A stretch of 64,000 bases of DNA from Firm-04 sp045642925 (GCA_045642925.1 JAZUJW010000048.1:143331-207330), one strand, 5' to 3'. Positions 34,894-43,304 are shown, numbered from the stretch's first letter. Notes: a model not told the origin generated them from the sequence alone. Program-made: numbers and translations.

Positions 34894-35157
34894 TTACGAA
34901 AGTCCTGTAAGCAGCGACTTGACAGCCAAAAACGCGCCGCCGCCCATAAATGCAAGTCCGATGATGCAAAGTGAAACGCGGACACCGGTTTCTCCCATGA
35001 TGTCGAATGCATTTTGTGGGACTGCTTTTTCATAGAATTTTCCGCTTCCTTTGATGCCGGCAATCAAATACGGCAGACCGAAAAAGAACAAAACTGCACC
35101 AATGCCTGCACGGACAAACGAAAAAATCTGCACACTGGAAACTGCTTCTGTGTTCAT
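34894..35157 (-). CDS. small two-helix membrane protein, unknown function
   Basis: 87 residues from ATG 35157 (AAAGGA 8 bases upstream). Helices VRAGIGAVLFFFGLPYLIAG and VSLCIIGLAFMGGGAFLAV, separated by KGSGKFYEKAVPQNAFDIMG. Same two-helix layout as both neighbours, suggesting related or co-working proteins. No family recognised. Confidence 0.65.
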   Translation of the reverse strand: MNTEAVSSVQIFSFVRAGIGAVLFFFGLPYLIAGIKGSGKFYEKAVPQNAFDIMGETGVRVSLCIIGLAFMGGGAFLAVKSLLTGLS

Positions 35158-35181
35158 ACTGAACATCCTTTCTCATCGGAA

Positions 35182-35427
35182 TTATGGCTGCGGCACAAAT
35201 AAAATGCCATGAATCAGCCATCCCGCCGCACATAACAGCGCGATTCCTACAATCACGCGAAGACATCTCATTCCCGCCAGACCAAGTTTCTCCACTTGCC
35301 AGCGAACTCGTTCATCCTGCATGATTTTTCCTTTTTTCTGGAAGGCACTGACGAGCACCAGAATGCCGCTGACCAGCAGCAAAATGGAAATCAATGTACC
35401 TTCCAATAACTGTAACGAAAAATGCAT
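35182..35427 (-). CDS. small two-helix membrane protein, unknown function
   Basis: 81 residues starting one base after the ffh stop codon (TAA-A-ATG), so probably translated by ribosomes that have just finished ffh. Helices GTLISILLLVSGILVLVSAF and CLRVIVGIALLCAAGWLIHG with a basic loop between. First of three small membrane genes inside the ylxM-ffh-rpsP operon. Confidence 0.65.
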   Translation of the reverse strand: MHFSLQLLEGTLISILLLVSGILVLVSAFQKKGKIMQDERVRWQVEKLGLAGMRCLRVIVGIALLCAAGWLIHGILFVPQP

Positions 35428-35428
35428 T

Positions 35429-36805
35429 TTAAATCTTCGGGAAATTCTTCATATCCTTCATCATGGAAGGATCCATTTTCGGCATTCTCATTTTGCGTTT
35501 GCCGAACAATCCTTTGCCGCCCTTGCCCATTTTCTTCATGATCTGCTGCATCTGGTCAAACTGCTTGAGCAAGCGGTTGACATCCTCCACGGCATTGCCG
35601 CTGCCTTTTGCGATACGGCGCTTGCGGGAAGGATTGATGATGCTGGGCTTGGCACGTTCTGCGGGTGTCATGGAAGTAATCAGTGCTTCCACCTTTTTGA
35701 ACGCATTTTCGTCAATATCAATCTGGTCGATTTTTTCGCTGACACCGGGCAGAAGCGAAAGCAGTTTCTTCATATCGCCCATTTTCTGGATCTGACGAAG
35801 CTGTTCCAGCAAATCATCCATATCGAATTTGTTCGATTGGAGTTTCTGCGTGAGTTTTTCTGCTTCCTGCTTGGAATAGACATCCTCCGCCTTTTCAATG
35901 AGGGAAAGGACATCGCCCATGCCGAGAATGCGGGAAGCCATACGGTCGGGGTGGAATTGTTCGAATTCATCGAGTTTTTCACCCATACCGACAAATTTGA
36001 TCGGCTTACCCGTGACAGAGAGAACGGAAAGTGCCGCACCGCCTCTGGTATCGGAGTCAAGCTTCGACATCAAAATGCTGTGGATGCCGAGTGCCTCATC
36101 AAAGGATTTTGCCACATTGACAGCATCCTGACCGGTCATGGCATCGACAACCAGCATAATTTCATTCGGATTGGTTTCCGCTTTGATTTGTTTCAGTTCT
36201 TCCATGAGTTTTTCGTCGATATGCAGACGGCCTGCCGTATCGAGAATGACGACATCATGGTTATGGTCTTGTGCGAAGCGCACACCTTTGCGGGCGATTT
36301 CCACAGGGTCACTCTGTCCCATTTCAAAGACCTTGACACCTGCTTTTTCGCCGACGATCAGCAATTGGTCGATTGCGGCAGGACGGTAAACGTCGCAGGC
36401 GACCAGCAGAGGATGAAAGCCGTCTTTTTTCAGATACTTCGCAAGTTTTGCAGCGTGTGTGGTTTTACCGGAACCTTGCAGACCGCAGAACATGATGACA
36501 GTTGGCGGCTTGGATGCCATATTGAGGCGGGCATCGTTATTACCCATCAGGGCAACCAACTCGTCATTAACGATTTTGACGACCTGCTGTGCAGGAGTCA
36601 GACTTGCAAGCACATCTTCACCAATGGCACGGGCAGATACTTTGCCGACAAAGTCCTTTACGACTTTGTAGCTGACATCTGCTTCCAGAAGCGCAAGACG
36701 AACCTCCCGCATGGCTTCATTGACATCAGCTTCGGTGAGTTTTCCGCGTGCTTTCAGCTTTTTGAATACCTGACCTAATTTATCGGATAAACTTTCAAAT
36801 GCCAT
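35429..36805 (-). CDS. ffh: signal recognition particle protein
   Basis: GTPase that binds signal sequences and 4.5S/6S-type SRP RNA and hands nascent chains to FtsY. 458 residues from ATG 36805 (MAFESLSDKLGQVF); a GTG three codons upstream is less likely. N domain, then G motifs GLQGSGKTTHAAKLAKYLKK, DTAGRLHIDEKLMEEL and MSKLDSDTRGGAALS, and the Met-rich M domain ending KMDPSMMKDMKNFPKI. Upstream partner ylxM lies 35 bp away, the classic order. Confidence 0.97.
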   Translation of the reverse strand: MAFESLSDKLGQVFKKLKARGKLTEADVNEAMREVRLALLEADVSYKVVKDFVGKVSARAIGEDVLASLTPAQQVVKIVNDELVALMGNNDARLNMASKPPTVIMFCGLQGSGKTTHAAKLAKYLKKDGFHPLLVACDVYRPAAIDQLLIVGEKAGVKVFEMGQSDPVEIARKGVRFAQDHNHDVVILDTAGRLHIDEKLMEELKQIKAETNPNEIMLVVDAMTGQDAVNVAKSFDEALGIHSILMSKLDSDTRGGAALSVLSVTGKPIKFVGMGEKLDEFEQFHPDRMASRILGMGDVLSLIEKAEDVYSKQEAEKLTQKLQSNKFDMDDLLEQLRQIQKMGDMKKLLSLLPGVSEKIDQIDIDENAFKKVEALITSMTPAERAKPSIINPSRKRRIAKGSGNAVEDVNRLLKQFDQMQQIMKKMGKGGKGLFGKRKMRMPKMDPSMMKDMKNFPKI

Positions 36806-36840
36806 ACGGTTCACTTCCCATTCTTCATTATAATAATGTA

Positions 36841-37170
36841 TTACAGCAGTGCGATGCCTTTTTTCGCAGCTTCGGCGATTTTTGCGCCGTCACAGGAATC
36901 GGGGCTGCTGCTGAGCGATTCAATTTCTTCAAATAAGGCACGGCAGGTTTTCAGTCTTGCTGCAATGCCCATTTGTTCCTCAAAGGTCAGAAGCTGCCGT
37001 TCTCCGCGGCGGATGCTGTCATGCACCGCCTGACGGGAAATGCCTCTCGGTTCGGCAAGTTCTGCGAGGGACAAGTCCTCGTTGTAGTAGCCGTCCAGCA
37101 AATCACGCTGACGCTCGGTGAGCAAGCCGCCGTAGCAGTCCAGCAGCAACACAAAATCCAGGTTTTTCAT
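36841..37170 (-). CDS. ylxM: YlxM/p13 family helix-turn-helix protein
   Basis: 109 residues, standard length. ATG 37170 has AAAGG 10 bases upstream; the longer frame reaches across the promoter at 37225-37253 and cannot be right. Sigma-70 region-4-like helix-turn-helix around LSLAELAEPRGISRQAVHDS. YlxM activates or accompanies SRP in Gram-positive bacteria. First gene of the ffh operon. Confidence 0.92.
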   Translation of the reverse strand: MKNLDFVLLLDCYGGLLTERQRDLLDGYYNEDLSLAELAEPRGISRQAVHDSIRRGERQLLTFEEQMGIAARLKTCRALFEEIESLSSSPDSCDGAKIAEAAKKGIALL

Positions 37171-37224
37171 AGGATTGCCGCCTTTCTTTGCTGTCATGGT
37201 CAAAGCCTTTACAGGAACAACCTT

Positions 37225-37253
37225 ATTATACCAAATTCTGCACGGGTTGTCAA
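37225..37253 (-). promoter_or_regulatory. sigma-A promoter of the ylxM-ffh operon
   Basis: Minus strand TTGACA (37248-37253), 17-bp spacer, TATAAT (37225-37230); 50-base leader. Confidence 0.85.
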
Positions 37254-37360
37254 GCACTGCAAAAAACTTTCTGTTTTGTACAAAAAGGCGGACGTTTTCT
37301 TTTGCCAAATATGGAATTCGCCCTCTGCCGCAGAAAAACGACAAAGGACGAACCATTCAA

Positions 37361-37921
37361 TTACAGGATAGAGCCACAGAATTCACAATAGCTGCCTTCT
37401 CCGATGTTTTCCATGCCACAGTTTGCGCAGACACGCGGCGCATTCATGCGGATTCCCGCAGGCTGCTGCGGAGGCTGCGGGACATTCGCAGGCTGACCGC
37501 CCAAGGCTGCCATCTGCCGTTCAAACTGCTGATCCATGCGGGCGCGTTCCTGCTGGAGCATTTGCTGACGCAGCTGGATCTGACGCTGCTGCTGAAGCTG
37601 CATTTGCCGCTGCTGTTCCAGACGAAGCTGTTCTTCCTGCATACGAAGCTGTTCCTGCTGCATTTTCAGATTTTCGCGTTGCTGCTGTAATAATGCACCG
37701 GAAGAAGCGCCGGTTGCCGCACCGTTCAGCAGAGAGCCAAGCAATGTGCCGCCGCGCTGATAGCGAGGTTTATCTGTCGGAGGCAGCGGTGTGGGGCGAT
37801 AGGAACGCAGAGGCGTTGGTGAGGAAAAAGATGGATTTGCGGAGTTTCGATTCGGGTCAGGGTATATTCCGTTCGGTTTGTTGCCATTGCCGTTTCCGTC
37901 AAAGCCGCCATAAACAGACAT
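37361..37921 (-). CDS. Gln-rich coiled-coil protein with C-terminal zinc ribbon
   Basis: 186 residues from ATG 37921, AGGA 8 bases upstream. Gly/Asn/Pro-rich N-terminus, a small-residue patch (GTLLGSLLNGAATGASSGAL), then about 60 residues of Gln/Met/Arg heptads (QEQLRMQEEQLRLEQQRQMQ) that should form a long coiled coil, a Pro-rich hinge, and a zinc ribbon CANCGMENIGEGSYCEFCG at the very end. No signal peptide. Function unknown; the design suggests an oligomeric cytoplasmic scaffold. It has its own promoter and is convergent with nothing. Confidence 0.75.
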   Translation of the reverse strand: MSVYGGFDGNGNGNKPNGIYPDPNRNSANPSFSSPTPLRSYRPTPLPPTDKPRYQRGGTLLGSLLNGAATGASSGALLQQQRENLKMQQEQLRMQEEQLRLEQQRQMQLQQQRQIQLRQQMLQQERARMDQQFERQMAALGGQPANVPQPPQQPAGIRMNAPRVCANCGMENIGEGSYCEFCGSIL

Positions 37922-37962
37922 CACAATCATCCTTTCTGAAAAATTTTAATTGGTTTGGCATT

Positions 37963-37991
37963 ATTATACCACAACTACGAATAAAAATCAA
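37963..37991 (-). promoter_or_regulatory. sigma-A promoter of the zinc-ribbon coiled-coil gene
   Basis: Minus strand TTGATT (37986-37991), 17-bp spacer, TATAAT (37963-37968). Confidence 0.75.
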
Positions 37992-38051
37992 GTGTTTGTA
38001 TAAAAAAATCACAGCCTTTCAAGTGCCCTGCAACAAAATTTTCACAGCATA

Positions 38052-38080
38052 TTGCATTATGTACCTGTTTATGCTATAAT
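38052..38080 (+). promoter_or_regulatory. sigma-A promoter of proBA
   Basis: TTGCAT (38052-38057), 17-bp spacer, TATAAT (38075-38080) with an extended TGC before the -10 box. No T-box leader: only about 35 bases to the start codon. Confidence 0.75.
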
Positions 38081-38119
38081 GGTCATGTACTTTAGCCAAC
38101 AAAAAGGAGCATCCTTGCA

Positions 38120-38941
38120 TTGAATATCAATCATGAAAATATGAAAAAACTCTCTGAATGCAAACGTGTCGTCATCAAACTCGGCACTTCGACACTGACG
38201 CATTCCACAGGGCGTATGAATCTGCGCCGCTTCCATAATCTTGTCCGTGTGATGGCTGACCTGCACAATGCAGGCAAGGAACTGATTCTGGTGTCTTCTG
38301 GCGCAGTCGGTCTTGGCATTGGCAAACTCGGACTCAGCGGACGACCTACCGCTACACCTGAAAAGCAAGCTTGTGCTGCTGTCGGACAGTGCGAACTGAT
38401 GTACCTTTATGACCGTCAGTTTGCAAATTACAGCGTCACGGTCGCACAGGTGCTTCTGACGAAAGCCGTTCTGAATACGGATGGCGGTGCAAATGCAGGC
38501 AACTGCATCGAACAGCTTTTGCGCATTGGTGTTGTCCCGATCGTCAACGAAAACGATACCGTTGCTATTGACGAACTGGAACTCGAAATTGGCGAAAACG
38601 ATTCGCTTGCCGCAATTGTCGCAGGATTGAGCAAAGCAGATTTGCTGATCCTCATGAGCGACATTGATGGTCTGTATTCCGCAGATCCGCATAAGGATTC
38701 AGAGGCAGAACTGATTCCTGTTGTCGATCAGATTGATGAATCAATTGAAAAAATCGCAGGCGGCGCAGGTACGCCCAATGCACGCGGCGGCATGGCAACA
38801 AAAATTGCAGCCGCAAGAATGGCAGTCGAACACGGTATCGACATGGTCATCATGAACGGCGAACGCCCCGAAAATCTTTATGATTTGTTCGAAGATAAGT
38901 CCGTTGGTACGCGCTTTTTGGCGCAGAATTCCGCAAAATAA
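38120..38941 (+). CDS. proB: glutamate 5-kinase
   Basis: First step of proline synthesis: glutamate + ATP to gamma-glutamyl phosphate. 273 residues if started at TTG 38120, which has AAAGGAG 10 bases upstream; ATG 38141 is an alternative. Amino-acid-kinase motifs: VVIKLGTSTLTH, ILVSSGAVGLGIGKL, PIVNENDTVAIDEL, ILMSDIDGLYSADP and GGMATKIAAARMA. It lacks the C-terminal PUA domain of the E. coli enzyme, like many Gram-positive short forms. Confidence 0.95.
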   Translation: MNINHENMKKLSECKRVVIKLGTSTLTHSTGRMNLRRFHNLVRVMADLHNAGKELILVSSGAVGLGIGKLGLSGRPTATPEKQACAAVGQCELMYLYDRQFANYSVTVAQVLLTKAVLNTDGGANAGNCIEQLLRIGVVPIVNENDTVAIDELELEIGENDSLAAIVAGLSKADLLILMSDIDGLYSADPHKDSEAELIPVVDQIDESIEKIAGGAGTPNARGGMATKIAAARMAVEHGIDMVIMNGERPENLYDLFEDKSVGTRFLAQNSAK

Positions 38942-38953
38942 AAGGAGGTTCAT

Positions 38954-40207
38954 ATGGAACTGACACACGTTGAACAGCTCGGCAAAAAGGCAAAGGCAGT
39001 TGAAGTCACATTGGCTTCTGCTTCTCCGAAAATGAAGAACAATGCCCTTGCTGCGATCGCAGATGCCTTGATTGCCCGCACAGAAGAAATCATCTCTGCA
39101 AACAAAATTGACCTCGAAAACGCCATTACGAACAATATGTCCAAAGCCATGCAGGACAGACTTCTGCTGAATGCATCCCGTATTAAGGGCATTGCGGATG
39201 GTGTCCGCAAGTTGATTTCGCTGGATGAAGTGGTCGGCAAAGTCGAAGAAGGCTATGTTCGCCCGAATGGACTGCGCATTCTGAAAACCCGTGTTCCGCT
39301 GGGTGTTATCGGCATTATTTTCGAAAGCCGTCCGAATGTGACGGTAGATGCCGCAACGCTTTGCCTGAAAGCAGGCAACTGCGTGATTCTGCGTGGCGGA
39401 AAGGAAGCATTTGCTTCTAATTTGTGCCTGACCAATATCATGCGTGATGCAGTTGCATCTGTCGGAATGCCTGCTGATGTGATTCAGCTTGTGCAGGATG
39501 TTACCAGAGAGTCTTCCAATCAACTGATGAAGCTTTCGCAGTATCTTGATGTGCTGATTCCGCGTGGTGGTGCAGGACTGATCAATGCTGTAGCGCAGAA
39601 TGCGACTGTACCTGTCATTCGTACAGGAACGGGCAACTGTCATGTTTTTGTTGATGAATCGGCAGATTTGGAAATGGCTGTCAACATTGTGGATAATGGC
39701 AAGACACAGCGTCCGTCGGTGTGCAATGCAGTAGAGAGTGTATTGATTCATCGTGCTGTTGCTGAAAAATTCCTGCCGATGATGAAAGCGCAGCTGGATG
39801 AGCACAGTGTCACACTGCATGGTGATGATGGGACGCAGGCGATTCTTGGCGAATGCGTACTGCCTGCGAATGAAGATGATTATGCGAATGAATATCTTGA
39901 TTTTCAGCTTGCTGTCAAGATTGTTGACGGGCTGGATGAAGCACTTGCGCACATTGCGCAGTACGGTACGAATCACAGTGAATGCATTGTGACGAAGTCG
40001 TTGGAAAACGCGACGAGATTCCAGCGTGAAGTTGATGCGGCGGCAGTTTATGTCAATGCGTCCACACGGTTCACGGATGGCGGTGAATTCGGATTTGGTG
40101 CAGAGATTGGCATTTCCACGCAGAAGCTGCACGCAAGAGGGCCGATGGGACTGATGGAGCTGACGACGGTGAAATATCTCATCAATGGTGACGGACAAGT
40201 CAGATAA
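38954..40207 (+). CDS. proA: glutamate-5-semialdehyde dehydrogenase (gamma-glutamyl phosphate reductase)
   Basis: Second step of proline synthesis; 417 residues, usual length. LGVIGIIFESRPNVTVDAA at the N-terminal side, the nucleotide-binding LIPRGGAGLINAVA, the catalytic-Cys segment NGKTQRPSVCNAVESVLIH and the C-terminal GGEFGFGAEIGISTQKLHA are all present. 12 bp after proB with AAAGGAGG before the ATG; proB and proA form one operon. proC is not in the window. Confidence 0.97.
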   Translation: MELTHVEQLGKKAKAVEVTLASASPKMKNNALAAIADALIARTEEIISANKIDLENAITNNMSKAMQDRLLLNASRIKGIADGVRKLISLDEVVGKVEEGYVRPNGLRILKTRVPLGVIGIIFESRPNVTVDAATLCLKAGNCVILRGGKEAFASNLCLTNIMRDAVASVGMPADVIQLVQDVTRESSNQLMKLSQYLDVLIPRGGAGLINAVAQNATVPVIRTGTGNCHVFVDESADLEMAVNIVDNGKTQRPSVCNAVESVLIHRAVAEKFLPMMKAQLDEHSVTLHGDDGTQAILGECVLPANEDDYANEYLDFQLAVKIVDGLDEALAHIAQYGTNHSECIVTKSLENATRFQREVDAAAVYVNASTRFTDGGEFGFGAEIGISTQKLHARGPMGLMELTTVKYLINGDGQVR

Positions 40208-40211
40208 AGGC

Positions 40212-40527
40212 GGCTATGCACGCGAAGCGCGAAACACCCCTGTTTCCTTACAACGAATCAGGAGGGGTTCCCCCATACATCTCCCGTGATAAACAAAGGA
40301 AGGCAAGAGAACAGTATGAAACGTTCTTCCTGCCTTCCTTTATCTATGTTGGGTACGACACGAGGGGAAACCCCTTCCTGATTAGTTAGAACGAAAAGGG
40401 AGTTTCGCGCTCTGCGGAGCGAGATCAGGGGCGCTGCCCCTGGTCTCTGCCAAAGGGAATGATTCCCTTTGGAATCCTCAAGAAAAGAGTCCCCGCAAAA
40501 CTTTAATTTCGCTTCGCGGGTGTAGCC
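40212..40527. repeat. TIR-bounded intergenic repeat, copy B (316 bp, most complete)
   Basis: Left end GGCTATGCACGCGAAGCG, right end CGCTTCGCGGGTGTAGCC: 18-base inverted repeats with 4 mismatches. Inside, left to right: AACGAATCAGGAGGGGTTCC, a 57-base hairpin (40288-40344), GGGGAAACCCCTTCCTGATT, TTCGCGCTCTGCGGAGCGA, CAGGGGCGCTGCCCCTG, and CCAAAGGGAATGATTCCCTTTGG. The stretch between 40208 and 40556 holds no gene. It starts 4 bp after the proA stop and ends 30 bp before the clpC stop, between convergent genes. Confidence 0.75.
40288..40344. repeat. long hairpin inside copy B (hairpin family copy 2)
   Basis: GATAAACAAAGGAAGGCAAG... paired with ...CCTGCCTTCCTTTATC, about 20 pairs with a few mismatches and the loop AGTATGAAAC. 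Sequence-related to the hairpins at 26751 and 45945, and able to act as a bidirectional terminator for proBA and clpC. Confidence 0.65.
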
Positions 40528-40556
40528 ATTTTGTTTCGGAAAATGCGCGTTCATTT

Positions 40557-42809
40557 TCAGTATTTCACTTCACTTACCTGCGGACACCGCAATCGGAATA
40601 CCCCACACTCTGCATCTAATTCATACGCAGATGCTTCACTTCCTAATAGCTTTTCTGCCAAAAGCGTTTCAACCTCCTGCACCATGTACGTCCGTATTCC
40701 CCTCGCACCTGCATGAATCGTGTCCGCACCTGCCGCCAACTGCCGCACCGCCGCTTCTGTCCACGTCAGTTCACATTTGCAGCCCTTCGCCTGCTTGCGC
40801 AGTTTTTCAAGCTGCTGCTTCGCAATCTTCGCATAATCTCCCGCATCCAGACTCCGAAAGACAATCGCCCCATCTAATCGATGCAGCAGTTCCGGCTTCA
40901 ATACAGCTTTCACCGCCTGCATCACCCGCGCTTGCTTCCGTACTTCCCCGCTTCCTGTATCCATAAACCCGATCTCGCCTTCCTGCATCTGCGCTGCACC
41001 AAGATTGGACGTCAGCAGAATCAGCGTGTTCGAAAAATCAGCTTTGCGCCCCTGCCCATCCGTCAGCGTCCCATCCTCCAGAATTTGCAGCAGGATACTC
41101 AATACATCCGGATGCGCTTTCTCTATTTCATCAAACAACACGACACTGTACGGCTGTGCCCGCACCTGTTCTACCAGCGAACCGCCTGCATCATATCCCA
41201 CATATCCCGGCGGCGCTCCAATCATGCGGGATACTGCGTGCTTTTCCATATATTCCGACAAGTCAAGCCGTATCAGATGTCCGTCATATAAATTGTGCGC
41301 AACTGCGACAGCAAGTGCTGTCTTGCCCACACCTGTCTGTCCCAGAAACAAAAATGCACCTGTCGGACGGCTTCCCACACGCAATCCCGCACGGCTTCTG
41401 CGAATTGCCGCGCAAAGTGATGCAATCGCTTCGTCTTGCCCAATGATTTCTGTTTGCAGTACAGATTCCAATTGCAAGAGCGCTTCTGCATCCGAACGGG
41501 AAAGCGAACCTGTCGGTACGCCTGTGATGGCTGATACCACTTCCGTAATCTCTGCCGCACCTAATTCTGCGGCGGCTTCCATGCAGTTTGTACGTGCTGC
41601 CGTCAGTCGGTTTGCCGCACAGGCTTCGTCCAGCAGGTCAAGCGCCTTGTCAGGTAAAGCGCGGTCATGCAGATATCGCACGGAATAATCCACTGCCGCC
41701 GAAATTGCCGCTTCGGAAATTGCCATGCCGTGATACTGTTCGTAACGCGCACGCAGACCGCACAGCATTTCCTTTGCCTGTGCCGCACTCGGTTCTGCAA
41801 TTTTCACTGACTGGAAACGGCGGCTGAGTGCGGCATCTTTTTCAATATGTGTGCGGTATTCGGCATCGGTCGTTGCACCGATTAACTGCAATTCTCCACG
41901 CGCAAGCCGTGGCTTCAGAATGTTTGCGGCATCAATCGCACCCTCTGCCGCACCTGCGCCGACAATGATGTGCAGTTCATCAATGAACAGCACGATGTTT
42001 TGATGTGCCGCCGCTTCATCCATGCAGGCTTTCAGACGTTCTTCGAAATCGCCGCGATATCTTGCGCCTGCCAGCATTGCTGTTAAGTCCAGCGATAGGA
42101 TCACACGTTCACGCAGTGCCGCAGGTACGTTTCCGGTCAGAATCCGCTGTGCGATGCCTTCCACGATTGCCGTTTTTCCGACACCTGCCGCACCGATCAG
42201 GCAAGGATTGTTTTTCGTGCGGCGCAGAAGAATGCGGAGAACACGCTGCACTTCGGTTTCTCTGCCAATCAGCGGGTCGAATTTTTCTGCCGCATGGCAG
42301 TCTGTGAGATTGCGGGCATATTTTGCAAGCGTGGGGCAGTCTTTTGCATGAAAAGAAGGAAAACAGGCGCTTTCGGATGGAATGACTGTGTCCATATCGC
42401 ACACACTGCAAAGCGTTTGCAGGGAAATGCCCATTTTTTGCAGAAGCGTCACCGCACTCGAATGCGGTTCACGCAGTGCTGCATAGAGAAGGTGTTCGGA
42501 ACTGATGCGGGCATTGGTTTCTGTCGGCATTCCTGCGGCAGTTTGCAGAATGCGGCGCAGTGCGGGCGTGTAGGCGGCTTCAGAAAGGCGGGTGACATCG
42601 CCCTGCCCGATTTCTGCGGTGATTGCCTGACGGAATTTGGAGTAGGAAACATGATTGGTGCGGAGAATCGCAGCGCCGACATTATTTCCGTCTGCCAGCA
42701 TGGCAAGCAGCAAATGTTCGCTCCCGACAAATGTATGCCCAAGGCGCTGTGCTTCTGCAAGGGCATCGCTGACGATTTGGGCAGCCTTTTCTGTGTATTG
42801 ATTCTGCAA
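40557..42809 (-). CDS. clpC: ClpC-type AAA+ protease ATPase subunit
   Basis: Unfoldase that feeds proteins to ClpP. 750 residues from a TTG start at 42809 with GGAGG 8 bases upstream. Two N-terminal Clp repeats (LGHTFVGSEHLLLAMLADG; SSEHLLYAAL), D1 with GAAGVGKTAIVEG and ELHIIVGAGAAEGAID, D2 with LGQTGVGKTALAVAVA and LLTSNLGAAQMQ. An IGF tripeptide in EGEIGFMDTG fits the ClpP-docking loop. It is about 60 residues shorter than usual ClpC: the coiled-coil M domain after D1 is reduced and no UVR motif is seen, so MecA-type adaptor control may be absent. No CtsR repeat found upstream. Its upstream gap is 42810-43070, with only a weak possible promoter. Confidence 0.88.
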   Translation of the reverse strand: MQNQYTEKAAQIVSDALAEAQRLGHTFVGSEHLLLAMLADGNNVGAAILRTNHVSYSKFRQAITAEIGQGDVTRLSEAAYTPALRRILQTAAGMPTETNARISSEHLLYAALREPHSSAVTLLQKMGISLQTLCSVCDMDTVIPSESACFPSFHAKDCPTLAKYARNLTDCHAAEKFDPLIGRETEVQRVLRILLRRTKNNPCLIGAAGVGKTAIVEGIAQRILTGNVPAALRERVILSLDLTAMLAGARYRGDFEERLKACMDEAAAHQNIVLFIDELHIIVGAGAAEGAIDAANILKPRLARGELQLIGATTDAEYRTHIEKDAALSRRFQSVKIAEPSAAQAKEMLCGLRARYEQYHGMAISEAAISAAVDYSVRYLHDRALPDKALDLLDEACAANRLTAARTNCMEAAAELGAAEITEVVSAITGVPTGSLSRSDAEALLQLESVLQTEIIGQDEAIASLCAAIRRSRAGLRVGSRPTGAFLFLGQTGVGKTALAVAVAHNLYDGHLIRLDLSEYMEKHAVSRMIGAPPGYVGYDAGGSLVEQVRAQPYSVVLFDEIEKAHPDVLSILLQILEDGTLTDGQGRKADFSNTLILLTSNLGAAQMQEGEIGFMDTGSGEVRKQARVMQAVKAVLKPELLHRLDGAIVFRSLDAGDYAKIAKQQLEKLRKQAKGCKCELTWTEAAVRQLAAGADTIHAGARGIRTYMVQEVETLLAEKLLGSEASAYELDAECGVFRLRCPQVSEVKY

Positions 42810-43070
42810 GATGAATTCCTCCCATGGACAGCATTACTTTACTATATGCAGAAATGTTGTGCAATTGTCTGTCCGAAAGGGAGTATGGGCAATTTTTCAT
42901 TCGCTATGCAAAATGCGCTGTCACCTTTTTCTGTGTGCCGCATATGATAAGACCAGAAAGAGGACTTCATCGACCTCCTTCCGAAAGCTTTCTGTTTTGT
43001 GCGTGACTGCTTCCGCGGAGCAAAACGCATAGTTCATCCGATGCCCTCATACATGAAAAGGAGAATTATT

Positions 43071-43217
43071 ATGTGCGGAAACGATTGCAATAGCTGCTGG
43101 TGGATCATCATTCTCATCGTACTGTTCATGTGCTGTGGCTGCGGCAACGGCTGCGGAAACAACAACTGCGGCTGCGGCGGCAACTGTGGCTGCGGCGGAA
43201 ACAATTGCGGCTGCTGA
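43071..43217 (+). CDS. 48-residue Cys/Gly-rich single-helix peptide
   Basis: ATG 43071 with AAAAGGAG 8 bases upstream; a start 24 codons further up has no ribosome site. MCGNDCNSC, then a hydrophobic stretch WWIIILIVLFM, then CC and a tail of GCG/GNN repeats ending NNCGC. 13 of 48 residues are Cys. It resembles the layout of tiny YjcZ-like membrane proteins, but with Cys in place of Tyr/Phe. Followed by a strong terminator, which supports its being a real gene. Possibly a metal-binding or heavily oxidised surface peptide; not identified. Confidence 0.7.
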   Translation: MCGNDCNSCWWIIILIVLFMCCGCGNGCGNNNCGCGGNCGCGGNNCGC

Positions 43218-43245
43218 TGCTGTAATATCCCGCCTGAAAAAACAG

Positions 43246-43278
43246 ATCGCCCGCAGAGTTTTCGGCTCTGCGGGCGAT
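43246..43278. terminator. bidirectional terminator
   Basis: Perfect 13-bp stem ATCGCCCGCAGAG / CTCTGCGGGCGAT with a 7-base loop TTTTCGG, then TTATTTTG on the plus side and a run of A before it. Sits between the Cys-rich peptide gene and the convergent dockerin gene. Confidence 0.9.
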
Positions 43279-43304
43279 TTATTTTGTATCACGAAGCGGC
43301 GATT

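Noticed and set aside
38081..38119. T-box or other amino-acid-responsive leader before proBA
   Set aside because: The leader is only about 35 bases long.
40557..42809. ClpB disaggregase instead of ClpC
   Set aside because: Too short, no long M-domain coiled coil, and an IGF ClpP-docking tripeptide is present.
42842..43030. Minus-strand small frame with a GGAAGGAGG-like site upstream of clpC (internal start near 42970)
   Set aside because: The site sits only about four bases from the ATG, composition is not protein-like, and the frame fills exactly the clpC upstream gap; kept as non-coding.
42999..43070. 24-codon N-terminal extension of the Cys-rich peptide
   Set aside because: No ribosome site, whereas the ATG at 43071 has AAAAGGAG at good spacing.
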